A DNA stretch of 64,000 bases from Leptolyngbya subtilissima AS-A7 (GTDB lineage: Bacteria > Cyanobacteriota > Cyanobacteriia > Phormidesmidales > Phormidesmidaceae). Shown piece by piece: positions 24,968 to 32,942 of this stretch; the stretch's first letter is position 1; each line of letters opens with the position of its first letter. The notes under the pieces were generated by a model. It saw nothing but the letters and a program-made list of their open reading frames with translations, did no database searches and was not told the origin of the DNA. Made by a program: the position numbers and the translations under genes. The stretch covers positions 372,001-436,000 of the forward strand of contig NZ_JAMPKY010000002.1 in NCBI RefSeq assembly GCF_039962255.1. Direction: 5' to 3'.

Positions 24968-26446
24968 CTACTCCTTCGGCACCCACACCGAAACTGAACC
25001 CGCCTGACAGCTAAACTCAGCCCAGCCCTCGTCGTTGGTGGTGACCGGCTCCTGAATGTGTTCAGTAATATCGTAGTAGACGCAGTTGGCTCGGCCCACC
25101 TCCATCCATTTGTGGCCGTCGCCGCCGTTGGTTAGCACCACGGCCATACCGCCGGGGTTGGCCTCGGTGCCAAGCCTGGTCCAGCCAATGGTGCTGGGGT
25201 GGTCGAAGTAGTCGTACTGGTCGCCAAAGGCGTAGGTGCTGCGGGCATACAAGAACTTATCGATCAGCCACTTGTGGCTATCGAGCCAGATCTCATATTC
25301 GCCGCCGTCGTTGCCAGTGTCTTTGTAGTGGGCCCCGTAGTAGTCGGCGTAGAAAATGCAGGGGTAGCCATCCTGGCGCAGCAAAATCAGCGCGTAGGCC
25401 AGGGGCTTAAACCAGGGCTCCACTACCGATTCGAGCGATTGCAAGGGTTGCGAGTCGTGGTTGTCGACTAGGGTAACGGCGAGAGCGGGCTGCTCTTTGA
25501 CCAGGGTGTTGTCAAAAATGGTGGTGAGGTCGTAGTCGCCACCGGCTTTGCTGGCCTCGCTGAAGTTGTAGTGCAAGGGTGCATCAAATAGATGCACATC
25601 GCCTTCGGTTACTTCAATAAAGTGGTGCAGCGCCTCAATTTCGTAGGACCAATATTCGCCCACCGCGAACAGCCTGCGGCCCGCCTGGTATCGGCAGTGC
25701 TGCAGCCAGTGGGGGAAAAAACCGGCTCGCACGTGCTTGACCGCATCAAAGCGAAAGCCATCGACCTGGGTGGTGTCGGTGTACCAAGTTCCCCACTCCT
25801 TGAGGGCGTTGCGCACCTCATCCGATTCCATGTCGAGGTCGCAGCCCATTAGGTAGTCAAAGGCACCTTTTTCAAGGTCCACATTTTCGTCAAAAGATTT
25901 GCCTTTGAAGAGATAAACCGCGTCGTAATTGGGATCGTTTTCGTCGTGGTCAACGGCATCAAAATGCCACCAATGCCACTCCATGTCAGAATACTTGCCC
26001 TGGCGACCGGGGAATTTGAAGTGTGTCCACACTTTGACCATGCGATTTTCGTCAATTTGCTCATGACGATTGTCGTGGCTCATGGGAGTAGCTTCGACTT
26101 CTTCGGCTTCATCGCCGCCCATCATATGGTTAAATACCACGTCGGCGTAGACGCGAATGCCAGCCTCTTTGGCAGTTTTGATGGCTTGGATATATTCGTC
26201 TTTGGTGCCGTATTTAGTGCGAACGCTGCCTTTTTGGTCAAATTCGCCGAGATCGTATAGATCGTAGACGCTATAACCTACGTCATAACCACCGGCGCTA
26301 CCTTTGTAGGCCGGAGGTAACCAAAGTGAGGTGATGCCTGCTTCTGCCAAGTCCTTAGCGTTGTTGGCCAGCTCGTTCCAAAGGTTACCATCGGGCTCAA
26401 TGTACCAATGGAAATACTGCATCATCACGCCATTCGGCTCAGACAT
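24968..26446 (-). CDS. Cytoplasmic alpha-amylase, glycoside hydrolase family 13
   Basis: This 492-aa enzyme lacks a signal peptide and matches bacterial cytoplasmic alpha-amylases (GH13 subfamily 5 type): VMMQYFHWY at the N-terminus and ADVVFNH at 101-107. The nucleophile is Asp234 in GFRFDAVKH, the acid/base Glu264 in VGEYW, and the third carboxylate Asp331 in LVDNHDSQ. All catalytic residues are present. It hydrolyses alpha-1,4-glucan, probably in glycogen turnover. The C-terminal part is the usual beta-sandwich domain C. Confidence 0.95.
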   Translation of the reverse strand: MSEPNGVMMQYFHWYIEPDGNLWNELANNAKDLAEAGITSLWLPPAYKGSAGGYDVGYSVYDLYDLGEFDQKGSVRTKYGTKDEYIQAIKTAKEAGIRVYADVVFNHMMGGDEAEEVEATPMSHDNRHEQIDENRMVKVWTHFKFPGRQGKYSDMEWHWWHFDAVDHDENDPNYDAVYLFKGKSFDENVDLEKGAFDYLMGCDLDMESDEVRNALKEWGTWYTDTTQVDGFRFDAVKHVRAGFFPHWLQHCRYQAGRRLFAVGEYWSYEIEALHHFIEVTEGDVHLFDAPLHYNFSEASKAGGDYDLTTIFDNTLVKEQPALAVTLVDNHDSQPLQSLESVVEPWFKPLAYALILLRQDGYPCIFYADYYGAHYKDTGNDGGEYEIWLDSHKWLIDKFLYARSTYAFGDQYDYFDHPSTIGWTRLGTEANPGGMAVVLTNGGDGHKWMEVGRANCVYYDITEHIQEPVTTNDEGWAEFSCQAGSVSVWVPKE

Positions 26447-26605
26447 AACCCGTGGGCTCCGTTAAATAATAAGAAATGTTAGCTCCGCGATTATGGCAGA
26501 TGTTTTTGGTTTTCCAGTCTGCCTATTGGAGTATTGCCAAAGGTTCTAATTTCTGCTTAGCTGTTTACTGTTGCGCTTTTGGGTAGGAAGGGCGTGCTGC
26601 TTTAT
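26447..26605. other. Upstream region of the amylase gene
   Basis: AT-rich stretch that should hold the amylase promoter. No gene or clear repeat was seen. Confidence 0.3.
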
Positions 26606-26986
26606 TTAGTTTCTAGACATCATTAAATAAGGCATCTTCACACGCATTACCTGATACGTAGACGCATTCTTTTTTGTGAATGAATAGAACTTAGCGAGCG
26701 TCAGTTTCAGCCGGTCATTTTCAAGGCAGCGGGGAACGCGATCGCACCCCTCCAGCGTCTCAATCGCTGCTCTCAATTCTTTGAACTTACGCGTTGTCAC
26801 TAGCACCCGGTTCTCCACACAGCCCGTCGTCTGGTTAAAGGCTTTAACCAAACCGCAAACTCGGGAAAATTCTCAAACTGATCCCAGTAGGCCTTGGCTC
26901 CGCGATGGATGAGGTGGGTGCGACAAAAATGCGGTGAGTTCTAAGCTCAGTACCAGGCCTAAAATTATGCTGATCGCCGCTGGCAT
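26606..26986 (-). pseudogene. Frameshifted remnant of an unknown gene
   Basis: Three minus-strand pieces in different frames look like one broken protein. First is a hydrophobic start (MPAAISIILGLVL, ATG at 26986). Next is a piece with HRGAKAYWDQFENFPEF and LKPLTRR. Last is an 81-codon frame with RVLVTTRKFKELRAA. The composition of the middle piece is clearly protein-like, but stops and frame changes separate the parts. Family unknown. The rest of the gap to 27,247 has no gene. Confidence 0.35.
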
Positions 26987-27247
26987 CTCAGTTCTCCTGG
27001 GCTAAGCCCCGCCCTACTCATCTCGACCCCCAGACCGCCGGGGTAAGCGTATGCTACACGCAGCCTGGAGGCTTTACCGCTTCGCGGGATATCTCGTTCT
27101 GCCATGGCTCTGAGCAGCTTCCCTAAAGGAATGTATTGATCAAATCGTTACCAGCCATCGTTGGCAGGCCTAGCGGTTTACCGGTAAGCCAGTTCATACT
27201 GCGATCGCGCCCGAACCCATGTTTTCATCCAGCCTGAATTAGAGCAT

Positions 27248-27745
27248 ATGACCTCCACCGCCGATCGCCCGCTTGAGATTCGCCCCGCCACTCCTGCCGA
27301 TGTGCCAGCCCTAGTGGACTTGATCAAAGCCCTAGCCGATTACGAAAAGCTGGCCCACGAGGTGACCGGCAGCCCCGACGATTTGGCCGCTGCTCTGTTT
27401 GGCGATCGCCCCTACGCCGAAGCCCTGCTGGCCTGGGTTGACGACCAGCCAGCGGGCATGGCCCTGTTCTTCCACAACTTTTCGACCTTTTTAATGAAGC
27501 CCGGCATTTATCTGGAAGATCTCTTTGTCTACCCCGACTACCGCCGCCAGGGTATTGGCAAAGCGTTGCTAGTGCATTTGGGCAAGCTGGCCCTTGAGCG
27601 CGGCTGCGGTCGCTTTGAGTGGAGCGTGCTCGACTGGAACACCCCCGCGATCGAGTTTTACCAAAGCATGGGCGCTGAGATTAAGCCCGAGTGGCAGACC
27701 TGCCGGGTGGCGGGGACGGCGTTGGAGAGGTTTGGGGGGATGTAG
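27248..27745 (+). CDS. GNAT-family acetyltransferase, SSAT/thialysine-acetyltransferase-like
   Basis: This 165-aa protein has the full GNAT fold with acetyl-CoA loop RRQGIG at about 98-103. Its signature segments LADYEKLAHEV, GMALFFHNFSTF, GIYLEDLFVYPDYR and RFEWSVLDWNTPAIEFY are those of the spermidine/thialysine N-acetyltransferase-like group. The substrate is probably a small amine or amino-acid analogue. A G-rich repeat tract follows directly after the stop. Confidence 0.9.
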   Translation: MTSTADRPLEIRPATPADVPALVDLIKALADYEKLAHEVTGSPDDLAAALFGDRPYAEALLAWVDDQPAGMALFFHNFSTFLMKPGIYLEDLFVYPDYRRQGIGKALLVHLGKLALERGCGRFEWSVLDWNTPAIEFYQSMGAEIKPEWQTCRVAGTALERFGGM

Positions 27746-28166
27746 AGAGTGGGCGAGTGGGAGGGTAGGCGAGTGGGAGGGTGGATGGGTGGATGAGCAG
27801 GAAACGAGTGGGAAGGGAGGGGCAGAAGACCATGCAGATTCAGGCTGAAACTTTGAATATTGATATTTCTAGAGCACCGGTAAAGTATCTAGATGACAGC
27901 CCCCATTCTGCTGCCCTAGCTCTTCTGCCTAAGCACCTTGGTTTCGCGGCTCCGCCGCCCGCAAAACCTCCGACGAGCATTCCAATGCAGAGCACTGTAA
28001 AGGACAGCAAATATTGAACCAGCGCTTTAAACTCAAACCTTTTCCACCCCCCCCTTCCGCCTACCCATCTACCTGCCTACCTTCCCACTCGCCTACCCGC
28101 CTACCCCTCCACTTCCCCATTTCCCAGGTATGATTCTGGCCAGAGAGTCTCAGAATTCGGTTCTAT
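27746..28166. repeat. Intergenic region framed by inverted G-rich and C-rich repeat tracts
   Basis: G-rich units (GTGGGAGGG, GTGGATGGG) occupy 27745-27800, and complementary C-rich units (CTACCCGCCTACCC) occupy 28038-28125. The two tracts can pair and would form a long stem around about 240 bp. The only open frame between them (to 28017) is not convincing as a gene. Confidence 0.45.
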
Positions 28167-29525
28167 ATGGCACAGATTTTTATCTCGGCGGGCCACGGCG
28201 GCTTTGAGAATGGGGTGGTAGACCCCGGTGCCGTGCTGCCCAACACCACCGAAGCGGCGGAGATGATTCAGATTCGCGATTTGGTGGTGGCTGAGCTCAG
28301 GTCGCGCCAGCTAGCCGTGCTGTCTGTGCCCGATGACCTCAGCGCCGCCGCAACCCTAGCCTGGATCAACGCCCGCTGTCGCCCTGAGGATGTGGCCATC
28401 GAAATCCATGCCGGGGTCTACAGTGACCCAGCGGTGAGGGGTTCGGCAGTGTTTTATATTGCTAAAAACGACACGCGCCGCACCCATGCTGAGATTGTGC
28501 TGCTGGCTCTGCTGCGCCGCATACCCCAGGTGCCTAGCCGAGGCGTTAAGCCCGACACCGAATCGCCGACGGGTCTGTTGCCCTTTTGTCGCAACTTGGG
28601 CTGCCCTTCGCTGCTAATGGAGGTGGGTTACCTGAGCAATCCCCAAGATTTGGCCGTCATTCAGCGGCAGCGGCGCGATGTGGCCCTGGGTGTTGCCGAT
28701 GGGCTGGCCTCCTGGAGCCGGGCGGTAGGCAGCGGTACCCCCACTGCGCCTGGGAGCAACCTGCCCGAAATTCGCATTAACCTCAACGGCGGGATTTACC
28801 CAGAGACCGGCATCATCGTCAACGGCAATGCCTACGTGCCCGTCGACATTGCCGACTTGCTGGGGGTAGACGCGACCAGTTCTCCCAACATCACCCGCAT
28901 TCGCTACGCCAACGTGGTCTACATCAAAGCGGTGGATCTGCAAAACTACAACGTGACGGTGACCTGGGATGCAGCGAGCCGCACGATTCGGCTGCGATCG
29001 CGCACGGGCACTCAATTTTGCCCTGGCTCGATGGATCGCATCATGGGCAACGGCAGCACGTCGGATACACAGTTGACCCTGTTTTTGCAGAGCGTCAACC
29101 AGGGTGCCGTCAATACCTACCGCGACCTGCCCAAGCTCTACCGAGAAGAAGCGGCGATCGAAGGGGTCAACCACGACATTGCCTTTTGCCAAATGCTGGT
29201 CGAAACCAACTCCCTCAACTTTGGCGGCAGCCTCAACCCGGCCCAAAACAACTTTGGCGGCATTGGTTCACCCACGGGCGGGCCAGAGGGGTCATCGTTC
29301 CCCAGCGCTCGGGTGGGGGTGCGGGCGCAGATTCAGCACCTCAAGGCCTACGCTAGCCTCGACCCCCTGGTGCAGCGCCAGGTCGATCCTCGCTTTTTGT
29401 TTGTGGTGCGGGGAGTTGCCCCCCTAGTGGATCAGCTCAGCGGCCGCTGGAGCGCCGACCCAGAATATGGCCGCAAAATTATGGCCTTTCTGCGAAGGCT
29501 TTACGAGCCTATCGTGCCGCCCTAA
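28167..29525 (+). CDS. Peptidoglycan hydrolase: amidase_3 plus glucosaminidase domains
   Basis: This 452-aa protein has an N-acetylmuramoyl-L-alanine amidase domain at about 1-185. The zinc ligands His10 (SAGHGG), Glu29 and His81 (EIHAG) and the catalytic Glu152 (MEVGYLSN) are all visible. A copper-amine-oxidase-N-like repeat region follows at about 205-285. An endo-beta-N-acetylglucosaminidase-type domain comes last (about 320-450, AFCQMLVETN and NNFGGIG). It should cut both the peptide link and the glycan strand of peptidoglycan. No signal peptide precedes the amidase domain, so the export route is unclear. Confidence 0.9.
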   Translation: MAQIFISAGHGGFENGVVDPGAVLPNTTEAAEMIQIRDLVVAELRSRQLAVLSVPDDLSAAATLAWINARCRPEDVAIEIHAGVYSDPAVRGSAVFYIAKNDTRRTHAEIVLLALLRRIPQVPSRGVKPDTESPTGLLPFCRNLGCPSLLMEVGYLSNPQDLAVIQRQRRDVALGVADGLASWSRAVGSGTPTAPGSNLPEIRINLNGGIYPETGIIVNGNAYVPVDIADLLGVDATSSPNITRIRYANVVYIKAVDLQNYNVTVTWDAASRTIRLRSRTGTQFCPGSMDRIMGNGSTSDTQLTLFLQSVNQGAVNTYRDLPKLYREEAAIEGVNHDIAFCQMLVETNSLNFGGSLNPAQNNFGGIGSPTGGPEGSSFPSARVGVRAQIQHLKAYASLDPLVQRQVDPRFLFVVRGVAPLVDQLSGRWSADPEYGRKIMAFLRRLYEPIVPP

Positions 29526-29682
29526 GCGACCAGTTTGATCGCTGTCCCTTTTGGGGCAACTTGTATGTACCGAGATCGTCACAGGGATGATTGGATCCTA
29601 ATGTGCCGGGCTGAGCCATCGGTGATACCGTAAAAAGCGCTGTCCGGTGATCCCACACGTTCTCTACGTTTTGCCGCAACCG

Positions 29683-30897
29683 ATGACTTTACTTCGCCAA
29701 CCCCTGTTTGGGCTGCTGCTCAGCCGCTCCCGAGGCTTTCTTAAACATGGCATTAGCCTATCGGTGCTGTGGTGGCTGGCGACGCTGCCGGTGCAGGCGG
29801 CGGTCGAAATGCGGGTAGCTGTGGGCGATCGCCTCAATCAAGCGGTGGTGGGCAGCTCTACCCCAGCGGTGGTTAAAAACGGGACGGGCCAGGGAGTGGG
29901 CCAGATTCCCCAGGGGCGATCGGTCACCGTCACTCCCCAGGGAGGCGGGCTGAAGCTAGCCGACTGGCAAGGGCAAGCCTTTTGGGTAGAGCCGACCGGT
30001 GGCGGCTACATCTTTATCAACGACAAATGGTACCGGGGTAAGGTGCTGGTAGTGCCCATTGAGGGCAAAGTGACCGCCGTCAACTGGGTGGATCTCGAAG
30101 CCTATCTCTACGGCGTTGTTGGCGGCGAAATGCCTGCTAGCTGGCCCCAGGAAGCACTCAAGGCCCAGGCGGTAGCCGCTCGCTCCTATGCCCTTTATCG
30201 GCGCGATCGCACCCAGGGCGACCTATTTGATGTAGGGGGCACCACGGCCCACCAGGTTTATGGCGGGCTAGCAGCCGAAGCTCCCTCTGTACAAGCTGCA
30301 GTCAACGCTACCCAGGGCCAGGTGCTGACCTACGGCGGTCGGGTAATTGAGGCCGTGTTCCACTCCTCCTCCGGCGGCTATACCGAAAATTCCGAAGATA
30401 TTTGGCAGCGCGCTACCCCCTACCTGCGCGGCGTGGCCGACTACGACCAAGAGGCCCCGGTATTTCAGTGGTCTGAAACCTTTTCAACCCAGCAAGTTGC
30501 GCAGCGCATTACCGGCATTGGCCGCCTGACCGGAGTTGTCACTGAGCGCGCCACTCCCCAGGGGCGCATCACCTCCATCCGGCTTCAGGGCACCCAGGGC
30601 AGCCGCACCATGACCGGCACCGAACTACGTCAGGCGTTAGGGCTGCGCAGCTCACTGTGCTCTCTTACCCTGGCGGGCGACACCCTACGGGTTGACGGGC
30701 GCGGCTATGGTCACGGCCTGGGGATGAGCCAGTGGGGCGCGCGCGGGCTGGCTACTCGAGGCCACAACTACCAGCAAATTTTGGCCCACTACTACCAGGG
30801 CACTGCTCTTTCTAATCTGCGAGTAGCCGCTACCCCCAAGCAAGATGCGCCGCTGCTGCTAAATCCCAAAGGGCTTCAACCTGGCTTGGCTCGCTAA
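29683..30897 (+). CDS. SpoIID/LytB-domain protein
   Basis: Of two in-frame starts, the ATG at 29683 gives a clean N-terminal signal segment ending near VQAAVE; the upstream one (29647) is a GTG. The SpoIID/LytB domain is clear: YLYGVVGGEMP, EALKAQAVAARSYAL, VFHSSSGGYT, and the C-terminal GYGHGLGMSQWGA. Relatives in spore formers are lytic transglycosylases of peptidoglycan; in cyanobacteria the role is wall remodelling or amidase activation. It lies just after the amidase/glucosaminidase gene on the same strand. Confidence 0.92.
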   Translation: MTLLRQPLFGLLLSRSRGFLKHGISLSVLWWLATLPVQAAVEMRVAVGDRLNQAVVGSSTPAVVKNGTGQGVGQIPQGRSVTVTPQGGGLKLADWQGQAFWVEPTGGGYIFINDKWYRGKVLVVPIEGKVTAVNWVDLEAYLYGVVGGEMPASWPQEALKAQAVAARSYALYRRDRTQGDLFDVGGTTAHQVYGGLAAEAPSVQAAVNATQGQVLTYGGRVIEAVFHSSSGGYTENSEDIWQRATPYLRGVADYDQEAPVFQWSETFSTQQVAQRITGIGRLTGVVTERATPQGRITSIRLQGTQGSRTMTGTELRQALGLRSSLCSLTLAGDTLRVDGRGYGHGLGMSQWGARGLATRGHNYQQILAHYYQGTALSNLRVAATPKQDAPLLLNPKGLQPGLAR

Positions 30898-30956
30898 ATC
30901 GGCGGTGGTAGAGGTTGCGATCGCGCCGCCCGATATGCCAACTTCTATGTCTGCCT

Positions 30957-31006
30957 GGACGTATGGTGTAGTTGATTAGAGCACCACGTTGAAACCGTGG
31001 GAGTAG
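30957..31006 (+). pseudogene. Decayed 5' half of tRNA-Val
   Basis: This segment matches the first 50 nt of the intact tRNA-Val at 32,143, sharing GGACGTAT, AGTTG, TTAGAGCACCACGTTGA and GTGGG. The D-stem is broken, the anticodon loop is changed and the T-arm is missing. The preceding 70 bp (about 30,885-30,956) also match the 70 bp before the intact tRNA, so it is a segmental duplication about 1.19 kb upstream, not an integration scar. Confidence 0.7.
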
Positions 31007-31017
31007 TAAGCCCTTAG

Positions 31018-31141
31018 AACGCTTGAAAATTAGAGCGTTTTATGTTTCATACAGCAACTAGTGTGTCTCAGTTGCATCTCTAAACCACATCTTTCTAAGA
31101 AACTTTCAACCCCTGCCTTGTTCGCTTAGTAGGGGTTGAAA
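31018..31141. other. Two hairpins after the tRNA-Val remnant
   Basis: AACGCT/AGCGTT (31018-31039) followed by TT could end transcription from the SpoIID gene. TTTCAACCCCT/AGGGGTTGAAA (31104-31114 and 31131-31141) is a perfect 11-bp inverted repeat without a clear T-run. No gene lies between 30,898 and 31,290. Confidence 0.4.
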
Positions 31142-31290
31142 AAGTGATGCCAGTGACAGACATACCAGAGCGGAGTACTTAGGATAGGAGTTCTGTGAGC
31201 GAAAGTATTAATTTGATTAAAGATTATTCTTTCTACTCCAATCCATCGGATTCTTTAGGGAAGACTTGAGAAGCACCCGCTAGGCTCAAT

Positions 31291-31671
31291 ATGCTCAAAC
31301 ATTCATTGGTTCTTGGTACGGCTTTAGCCGTCCTTTTCCCCGCAGCCGCCCAAGCGCAGACTATCCCCTATAACAATTTAGAAAGCGTTTGTGAAGGTCG
31401 GGTAATTAACTCAAATATCTGCGTAAAATCTGTAGATGATAATGAATTCAGATATCTAACTGTTAATTCTGACCAGGGTCTAGTCACTATAGGCGTAAGC
31501 ATCATCTCAGAACGCCCTCTCATGTCAATCAAGCTAGAAGGCGAAGAGGATTTACGCTTTGTCCTATTGGATAAAGAGGGCGACCTGTACTACGAGTCAG
31601 AACAAGGTACCTATGATGCCTTTAATAGATATTATTCAAATGAATTTGTCTATTTGTTTGACTCCTATTAA
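31291..31671 (+). CDS. Secreted hypothetical protein
   Basis: This 126-aa protein has a clear Sec signal peptide (MLKHSLVLG, hydrophobic core, probable cleavage after AQA at about residue 22). The mature 100 residues are acidic and beta-rich and contain a Cys pair (at about 34 and 44) that could form a disulfide in the periplasm. It is the only gene in the 1.2-kb interval between the two tRNA-Val copies. No family recognised. Confidence 0.6.
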   Translation: MLKHSLVLGTALAVLFPAAAQAQTIPYNNLESVCEGRVINSNICVKSVDDNEFRYLTVNSDQGLVTIGVSIISERPLMSIKLEGEEDLRFVLLDKEGDLYYESEQGTYDAFNRYYSNEFVYLFDSY

Positions 31672-32142
31672 CTTACTGTTGTGAAATAAAGAAATATTAG
31701 TGTGGAACCCTCTGGCTGTTGTGAGCTGTCCACAAGCTATCTACAACAACCTTAACTAGCTTCAGTACCGCCATTCACACCCCTACTAATACTGTCCCTT
31801 AGCTATGGCTGAGGGTGTTCTATTTACTACGCACCCAAATAATGAGTGGCACGTTAGTTGTCAGCCATTTCGTCTCCTAAAGTGAAGTTGTTACCCCCTG
31901 CTTGATCAGCACACTAGCGATCGCGATCACCCACGAAACGATTGCACCGACACCGACCCCTTGCAAGAACGCCCACCAGTTATAAGATATATCTCTTACA
32001 TGTCTCTATAATCCTCCTGAAACGTCTATTTCGTGGGCGCCTTGGACAACTACGCTCCCCCTTAGCCTGCTCTGGCTCGTTAGATCGGTGGCGATAGAGG
32101 TTGCGATCGCCCCACCCATTGTGCTAATTTCTATATCTGCCC
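31672..32142. other. Intergenic region with duplicated tRNA-Val leader
   Basis: No gene seen. The last 70 bp (about 32,072-32,142) duplicate the segment before the tRNA-Val remnant at 30,957. Confidence 0.5.
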
Positions 32143-32216
32143 GGACGTATAGCTCAGTTGGTTAGAGCACCACGTTGACATCGTGGGGGTCACTGGTTCG
32201 AGTCCAGTTACGTCCA
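32143..32216 (+). tRNA. tRNA-Val(GAC)
   Basis: A 74-nt tRNA with acceptor GGACGTA/TACGTCC and D-arm GCTCAGTTGGTTAGAGC. The anticodon stem CCACG/CGTGG encloses loop TTGACAT (GAC at 32177-32179), and the T-arm is CTGG-TTCGAGT-CCAG. CCA is partly encoded by the final TCCA. The tRNA is the left attachment site of the island; most of it from the D-arm on was re-supplied by the element. A hairpin CCTTGAAA/TTTCAAGG (32219-32242) follows and may end the transcript. Confidence 0.95.
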
Positions 32217-32220
32217 TTCC
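32162..32220 (+). repeat. attL: left 59-bp direct repeat in tRNA-Val
   Basis: The repeat begins at TTAGAGCACC in the D-arm and runs through the tRNA 3' end to ATTCC. It is identical to 56499-56557. Similarity continues imperfectly for about 22 bp more (hairpin GAAAAGCC...TTTCAAGG). Confidence 0.93.
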
Positions 32221-32394
32221 TTGAAAAGCCTACATTTCAAGGCATCTAGGGCTTGGCCCAATTGCTCGTACTACATAGTCAAAAAGTCCACCGCCATTTT
32301 GCCGCCATTCTCAAGAAGCGGTTTAGGTTTTGCTGGAGTCTAGAAAGCTCGTGGCTCGGCTAGGAGCCGCGATCGCACTGCTGATGATTGTATT

Positions 32395-32720
32395 TTGCTT
32401 CGTACGATTGAACATGAACGGCTTGAGGGTGTTTGGCAGCGTCTCTCTACGGAGGCTGAGGGCTGTACTGATATCGACAAGCTGGTTAAGCTCACTACAG
32501 CAATGCACCGCAATAGTGAGCTGAGGCAGCGCCTGCATGGCCTGGAGCAGTCGAAACAGGATTTGGCTGACCAGAATTAGCTGACTCCATCGATCAGTTT
32601 GTAGGGCATCTGGTGGGGAGACTGTCTCCCAGTGCCTTCCAAGAACTGCTTGAAATTATTGGCGATGAGCTGAGGGATGAGAATCTGCCTGCGATCGCGG
32701 TGTCTGCCGAGGTGGTCTAG
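32395..32720 (+). pseudogene. Decayed second copy of the terminase-small-like HTH gene
   Basis: Two frames joined by a frameshift near 32,580 encode pieces matching the intact gene at 54,357. RLEGVWQRLS and LTTAMHRNSELRQRLHGLE correspond to RLDGIWLKLS and LTQQLHRNIELRMRLYGLE. The second piece (AFQELLEIIGDELRDE) corresponds to TYQEILNAIDKISDLYE. The N-terminal HTH part is missing. It lies just inside attL, so each end of the island has one copy. Confidence 0.7.
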
Positions 32721-32942
32721 CTAGGGGACAGTCTTTCCAAAGGCGACTGGAGTCCTCATGACTACCCAGATTTGATAGAGCACAACAGTCCCTTACCCTC
32801 TCGATGGGAACGTCCATGACTACTTAACTAAGACTTGGGCATCCTAGGTAAAGACGCCTTGATTGTGTTTCGTTGTCCGGGTAGTCCAACACCGACAGCG
32901 ATCAATAAGATAGAGACTTTCCCTACCGACCGATCGCCCACT

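Noticed and set aside
27781-28017. Frame of 78 codons after the GNAT gene
   Set aside because: Begins in a G-rich repeat tract, has no recognisable domain and no good ribosome site.
28614-29246. Minus-strand frame of 210 codons
   Set aside because: Lies wholly inside the amidase/glucosaminidase gene, whose catalytic motifs are clear.
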